64,000 bases of DNA, taken from Myceligenerans indicum. Lineage in GTDB: Bacteria; Actinomycetota; Actinomycetes; Actinomycetales; Cellulomonadaceae. Location of the stretch: assembly GCF_016742955.1 (NCBI RefSeq), contig NZ_JABBYC010000008.1, positions 1 through 64,000 of the forward strand, read 5' to 3'. The translations under genes were made by a program, and so were the position numbers. Positions 60,278 through 64,000 of the stretch are shown here, piece after piece; the stretch's first letter is position 1, and each line of letters starts with the position of its first letter. The notes beneath the pieces were generated by a model. It was given only the letters and a program-made list of their open reading frames with translations. It had not been told where the DNA came from and made no database searches.

Positions 60278-60292
60278 GGCTGCACCCTGACG

Positions 60293-61741
60293 TCACACCG
60301 CCGTGAGGCGCATGCCGTCCTTCCGCGCGTCCGCGGGGACAGCGTTCGACTGCGTGAGAGCCCCTGCCTGGGCGTGGAAGTCCAGCCGGTCCGCGACGGT
60401 CCGTGCGTGCCGCGCCATGTCGTGGGCGATGGCGACGCTCTCACCGAGGTAGCTCGACGGATCGACGAGCCGTCGGATGCGCGCGGCATCGAGGTGCTCA
60501 CGCACCGTGCCGTTCCGGAGCAGCAGGTCGAGGAACGACTCGTCGCCCACGGCGGCCGTCTGGGCGATCTCGTAGACGAGTTCGTGCGCGCTCTGGCGCC
60601 CGATGCGTTCGCCGAGCTCGAGCATGAGGGACTCGGAACCCATCAGCCCCTCGGACAGCGCCAGATTCGCGCGCATCCGCTGCTCGTCGAGCTCAAGGCC
60701 GGACATGATCACCGACAGGCGCACCAGCAGGTCCCCGGAGAGAGTCGCCGCCTGGCCGATGAGGTCCTCCAGCAGCGCGGTCATGCCGCCGTTCGCCTCG
60801 TGGTCGTGCATCATCGACTCGAGTGCCGGTCCGGCGAGTGCGCGCAGCTGCGCGCTCATCGACTGGACGTCCAGGGCGAGCTGGGGGTTGCGCTTGTGCG
60901 GCATCGTGGAGCTGCCGACCGTGCCGTGCGGGATCGGCTCGAAGGCCTCGCCGAACTCGGGCTGCATCAGCGCGTACACGTCCTTGCCGATCTTGCCGGC
61001 GGTCCCGGCCAGCAGGCCGAGCACGACGACGAACTCGACCATGCCGTCGTTCACGGCACGCGACGGGACCGGCATGGTGCCCAGGCCCAGCCGCTCGGCG
61101 ACGCCGCGCTCCACCGCGCGCCCGTGCGGCCCGAAGGAGGCGAACGTCCCGACGGCGCCGCCCATGAGCACGCGGAACAACCGGTCCTCGAGGCGCTCCA
61201 GCCGGTCGACGGTGGCGGTGAGCTCGTCGATCCAGACCGCGGTCTTGAACCCGAAGGTGACCGGAACGGCGTGCTGGGAGTGCGTGCGGCCCGGCATGGG
61301 CACGGCGGCCGACGAGTCGGCGAGCTTGGACAGGGCCCGCAGCGTCGCGGCGAGGTGTCGCTTGAGCGCCCGCTGCACGTCGCGCAGGACCAGGATGTCG
61401 GCGGTCTGCGTGATGTTCTGGGTGGTGGCGCCCCAGTGGATCCACTCCCCGTGCTCGGGCCCGACGACGCGGGCGAGCTCGTCGACCAGTGGCACGAGAG
61501 GGTGGCTGGCCGCCACCGTGGCATCGGCGATCCGGGACAGGTCCAGCTTCTCGATCCGGGCGGCGGCCTGGATCGCCGCGCCCGCGTCCTCGGGGATCAG
61601 CCCGACCTCGGCCTCGGCCTGAGCGAGCGCGGCCTCGACATCGAGGCGCCGCTGGAAGCGGTTCTCGGCGCTGAAGAGGTGCTTGATGCCGGGCTCCGGG
61701 ACTCGGCCGTCGGTATAACGCCGAGACCATTCGTCGGACAT
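60293..61741 (-). CDS. Adenylosuccinate lyase/fumarase superfamily lyase (PcaB-like)
   Basis: A 482-residue superfamily lyase: IHWGATTQNITQTADILVLR, GRTHSQHAVPVTFGFKTAVW and the signature GSSTMPHKRNPQLALDVQ. The TTQNxxQTAD and MPHKRNP motifs are closer to the PcaB (3-carboxymuconate cycloisomerase)-like group than to the PurB at 43192, which has MPHKVNP. No protocatechuate genes are adjacent, so the substrate stays open. ATG 61741 is used over the upstream in-frame ATG at 61786. Confidence 0.82.
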   Translation of the reverse strand: MSDEWSRRYTDGRVPEPGIKHLFSAENRFQRRLDVEAALAQAEAEVGLIPEDAGAAIQAAARIEKLDLSRIADATVAASHPLVPLVDELARVVGPEHGEWIHWGATTQNITQTADILVLRDVQRALKRHLAATLRALSKLADSSAAVPMPGRTHSQHAVPVTFGFKTAVWIDELTATVDRLERLEDRLFRVLMGGAVGTFASFGPHGRAVERGVAERLGLGTMPVPSRAVNDGMVEFVVVLGLLAGTAGKIGKDVYALMQPEFGEAFEPIPHGTVGSSTMPHKRNPQLALDVQSMSAQLRALAGPALESMMHDHEANGGMTALLEDLIGQAATLSGDLLVRLSVIMSGLELDEQRMRANLALSEGLMGSESLMLELGERIGRQSAHELVYEIAQTAAVGDESFLDLLLRNGTVREHLDAARIRRLVDPSSYLGESVAIAHDMARHARTVADRLDFHAQAGALTQSNAVPADARKDGMRLTAV

Positions 61742-61916
61742 CTTCGCAGCCCCCTGGGGGTGTCGGCGGTGGTACGGGCCAGCCAAGCCTAGTCGAATGT
61801 TTCCTGAATGTTAACCAGCCGACCGGGTGAAAGCAGGGCGAGCTCGGCGAGCCTGACGGAATCGCCCGCACCGCGACCGCCAGGCTCGCCGAGGTGGCCC
61901 CCGCGAGACAGCGCGG

Positions 61917-63305
61917 TCAGCCCGCGCAGGACACCGCGGTCGACCCCGGAGCCGCGCCGTTGGCGGTGAAGCCGTAGGTGGTGGACTGGCCGGGGTTCAA
62001 GGTGCCGTTCCAGTCGACGTTGCCCGCGGTGACGACGGACCCGCTGACCGTGTGGTCGGCGTTCCACAGGCTGCCGATCGTCGTGCCGGCAGGCAGCGTG
62101 AACCGTGTGGTCCAGCCATCGGCGCCCGCATCTCCTGCGGTCACCGTGACCTGCGCCTGGAAGCCGCTGCCCCAGTCGTTCACGACGTCGAGCACGGCCT
62201 CGCACGCGTCGGTGCCCGGTTCGGTGGGATCATCCGTGGGCTCGGGCGGGTCGGTGGGCTCCGGCGGGTCGGTGGGCTCCGGATCCCCGCCGCCGAACAC
62301 TCCGGCCTTGACGGACGTCTCCGACAGGCCGTCGGGGCCGGTGATGACACGGTCACCCCAGCCGGTGCGCCGGGTGGGGTCGAACTGCTCCACCATGTCG
62401 AGGTACTCGACGCCTCCCCCGTTACCGCTCCACGACCAGGCGAACCAGCCGATCCCCCGGGACCGCGTGGACGACATGATCGCGTCCTCGTCCGGGTCGC
62501 CGTCCGAGTGGTCGTGCCCGAACTCGCCGACGATCAGCGGCAGGCCCATCGCGTCGAAGGCGTCGAGGTAGTCCGTGACCACCTGAGCGCTGGAGTACAC
62601 GCCGTACATGTGCACGGAGAACACGGTGTTGCCGTCCGGGTCGGCCGCCGCGACCTGCGGTGCGCCGTCGCGCATGACGCCCTGCCAGTCCTGCCCCCAC
62701 GACGGCGCGTCGACGACGATCGTGTGCCCCAGGCCGGCGTCGCGCAGCCGCTGGATCGCGGCCGCCGTGTCGGCCGCCCAGCCCTCGTTCGTCGCGGCAT
62801 CGTTGCCGTAGGGCTCGTTGCCGATGTTGACCAGCACGTAGTCCTCTGTGCCCTCCAGCACCGGCTGCAGCGAGATCCAGTAGTCCACGGCCTGGTCGAG
62901 CGTCGAAGCGGCGGACTCCTCGCCGAAGCCGGTGGTGTCGTGGTCCTCGAGCATGCAGACCAGCTCGTTCTGCCAGCAGAGGTCCAGCACGTTCTCCACG
63001 TCGGCCGGCTCGTTCCGGTTCCACCGCGTGCCGTCGCTGAGCACGACCCGCACGGCGTTCGCACCGGCGTCGTCGATGTCGGCGAACGACCCGGTCTCGC
63101 TCGCATACCAGGTGTGCGCGTGACTCACCCCGCGAAGCAACAGGGGGGAGCCGTCCGCCTCGAGGAGCTGGTCGCCCTCGACGTGGATGCCGGCTGCCGA
63201 GACACCGGCCGGCGTCGTTCCTTCGGTCGACGCCATCGCCGGCGCCGCGGCGAGCAGCGCGGCGCCCACCGCCGCGACGGACAGGGCCTTTCGTCTGGTT
63301 CGCAT
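61917..63305 (-). CDS. Secreted GH5-CBM2 beta-mannanase
   Basis: A 462-residue secreted enzyme. Signal peptide about 1-25 (AAAPAMAS), GH5 domain about 35-335 with LLLRGVSHAHTWY, the acid/base Glu164 in NIGNEPYGN and nucleophile Glu261 in LIVGEFGHDHSDGD, then a PEPTDPPEPTDPPEPTDDP linker and a C-terminal CBM2 (C368 to C460). The GVSHAHTWY and NIGNEPYGN motifs are those of GH5_8 beta-mannanases, which cut beta-1,4-mannan. It shares the CBM2 type with the GH6 gene but with the opposite domain order. A LacI-type half-palindrome lies upstream at 63410-63420. Confidence 0.92.
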   Translation of the reverse strand: MRTRRKALSVAAVGAALLAAAPAMASTEGTTPAGVSAAGIHVEGDQLLEADGSPLLLRGVSHAHTWYASETGSFADIDDAGANAVRVVLSDGTRWNRNEPADVENVLDLCWQNELVCMLEDHDTTGFGEESAASTLDQAVDYWISLQPVLEGTEDYVLVNIGNEPYGNDAATNEGWAADTAAAIQRLRDAGLGHTIVVDAPSWGQDWQGVMRDGAPQVAAADPDGNTVFSVHMYGVYSSAQVVTDYLDAFDAMGLPLIVGEFGHDHSDGDPDEDAIMSSTRSRGIGWFAWSWSGNGGGVEYLDMVEQFDPTRRTGWGDRVITGPDGLSETSVKAGVFGGGDPEPTDPPEPTDPPEPTDDPTEPGTDACEAVLDVVNDWGSGFQAQVTVTAGDAGADGWTTRFTLPAGTTIGSLWNADHTVSGSVVTAGNVDWNGTLNPGQSTTYGFTANGAAPGSTAVSCAG

Positions 63306-63409
63306 GAACTCCCTCGTTCCCGGGCACACGGCGCGGACCGTTCCCGCCCGACGACAACCCGCACGCCCCGCCCCAATGTCGCCGCCCGTGCCGGCACGGC
63401 CTAGGACCT

Positions 63410-63420
63410 GAAGCGATTAA
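63410..63420. promoter_or_regulatory. LacI-type operator candidate before the GH5 gene
   Basis: GAAGCGATTAA with AANCGNTT core, 105 bp before the mannanase start. It matches GAAGCGTTTA upstream of the GH6 gene, suggesting common regulation. Confidence 0.45.
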
Positions 63421-63441
63421 TCCGGTGGAACGACAGGAGCG

Positions 63442-64000
63442 TCAGCGCGCGCTCGCGACGGCCTTCTCGCAGCTGGCCCGCATCTCGTCGCCGAGCCGGC
63501 AGTCGCCCGTGCCCTCCGCCGCGAGCAGGCGACGAGCGAGCGCGGCAAGCCCTACCGGGTCGGCCTCTCCCCGTTCGCCGTCACGTGGCTCGACTCCGCG
63601 CGCCACCGAGAAGTACGCGCCGAACCAGTCGGCGATCCGGACGCCGTGCTCGGGCACGTGGACGACGTCGATCGTGTCGCCGGCCCCGATCTCGCCCGCC
63701 TCGGCCACCCGCAGGTAGGCTCCGGTGCGGTTCGCCGCCGTGAAGCGGCGGACCCACTGCTTCTCGCCCATCCGGCGCTGGAACGTCGAACACGGCGTCC
63801 GCGGCTGGGTGACCTCCAACAGCGCCGAGCCGACGCGCCACTGCTCCCCGACCACCGCCGTGCTCACGGCGACACCGGACGTGCGCAGGTTCTCTCCGAA
63901 CAGGCCCGGCGTGATCTCACGGCCGAGTTCTTCCGCCCAGTGCTCGGCGTCCTCCTCGGCATAGGCGTACACGGCCTGGTCAGGCCCGCCGTGGTTGGCA
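63442..64000 (-). CDS. MOSC-domain protein, N-terminus cut by right edge
   Basis: 186 codons are visible and the frame stays open to the window end (NHGGPDQAVYAYAEEDAEHW near the edge). MOSC hallmarks: GGPDxAVYAY, GEQWRVGSALLEVTQPRTPC with the conserved Cys that may hold a sulfur or molybdenum ligand, and ITPGLFGENLRTSG. The MOSC (Moco sulfurase C-terminal) domain binds or transfers sulfur in molybdenum-cofactor enzymes; the stand-alone family is similar to YiiM. The 5' end lies beyond 64000. Confidence 0.85.
   Translation of the reverse strand, partial: ANHGGPDQAVYAYAEEDAEHWAEELGREITPGLFGENLRTSGVAVSTAVVGEQWRVGSALLEVTQPRTPCSTFQRRMGEKQWVRRFTAANRTGAYLRVAEAGEIGAGDTIDVVHVPEHGVRIADWFGAYFSVARGVEPRDGERGEADPVGLAALARRLLAAEGTGDCRLGDEMRASCEKAVASAR

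Overview
The window is high-GC DNA from a filamentous-type actinobacterium. A conservon, a WhiB regulator, the bacterial proteasome activator Bpa, GTG starts, and two CBM2-bearing secreted polysaccharidases (GH6 cellulase, GH5 mannanase) point to the Cellulomonadaceae/Promicromonosporaceae side of the Micrococcales. This placement is inferred from gene content only. No rRNA, CRISPR array or intact prophage was seen. Four tRNA genes are present (Arg-ACG, Ser-GCU, Ser-UGA, Gly-CCC), plus one truncated tRNA-Arg copy.

Positions 1-2.7 kb are a decayed mobile-element zone: an IS5-type transposase start at the left edge, a tyrosine-integrase fragment, two broken GntR/UTRA regulator remnants, and a tRNA-Arg 3'-half repeat (1117-1158) facing the intact tRNA-Arg (2619-2691). 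Matching TTGGGGCAG/TGGGGGCAG pairs lie about 85 bp inside each end. It reads as the scar of an AICE-like integrated element. An intact GntR/UTRA paralogue with two overlapping small ORFs sits at 17.5-18.9 kb, and a cluster of DnaA-box-like 9-mers follows at 19.3-19.4 kb.

From 3 to 25 kb: a GMC oxidoreductase; the conservon cvnABCD (5.1-10.9 kb, minus strand); a quinone oxidoreductase; Bpa; an EamA transporter; dCTP deaminase; a TM2 protein; a pirin; two mutually paralogous uncharacterised proteins (13.7 and 19.5 kb); a TetR regulator; and a divergent PTS pair (EIIA and enzyme I) followed by a TIM-barrel isomerase.

From 25 to 45 kb: CorA with a long leader carrying a Pro-rich 13-codon upstream ORF; an NHL/thioredoxin protein; a trypsin-like protease with a small partner; a PhnD lipoprotein plus FAD oxidoreductase; a CopD-CtaG fusion; a WhiB7-like regulator; a bkdABC-type 2-oxoacid dehydrogenase operon behind a palindromic operator; an aminotransferase; a WXG100-like protein overlapping an alpha/beta hydrolase; and purB.

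From 45 to 64 kb: an MMPL-YhgE/Pip operon divergent from a TetR regulator, with an operator between them; a CBM2-GH6 cellulase; phosphoglucomutase; an NfeD-flotillin pair; a VIT1 transporter with a ferritin-like domain; an RNase HI homologue lacking all four catalytic acids; a second fumarase/ASL-superfamily lyase; a GH5-CBM2 mannanase; and a MOSC protein cut by the right edge. The two glycosidase promoters each carry an AANCGNTT LacI-type half-palindrome, suggesting shared sugar control.
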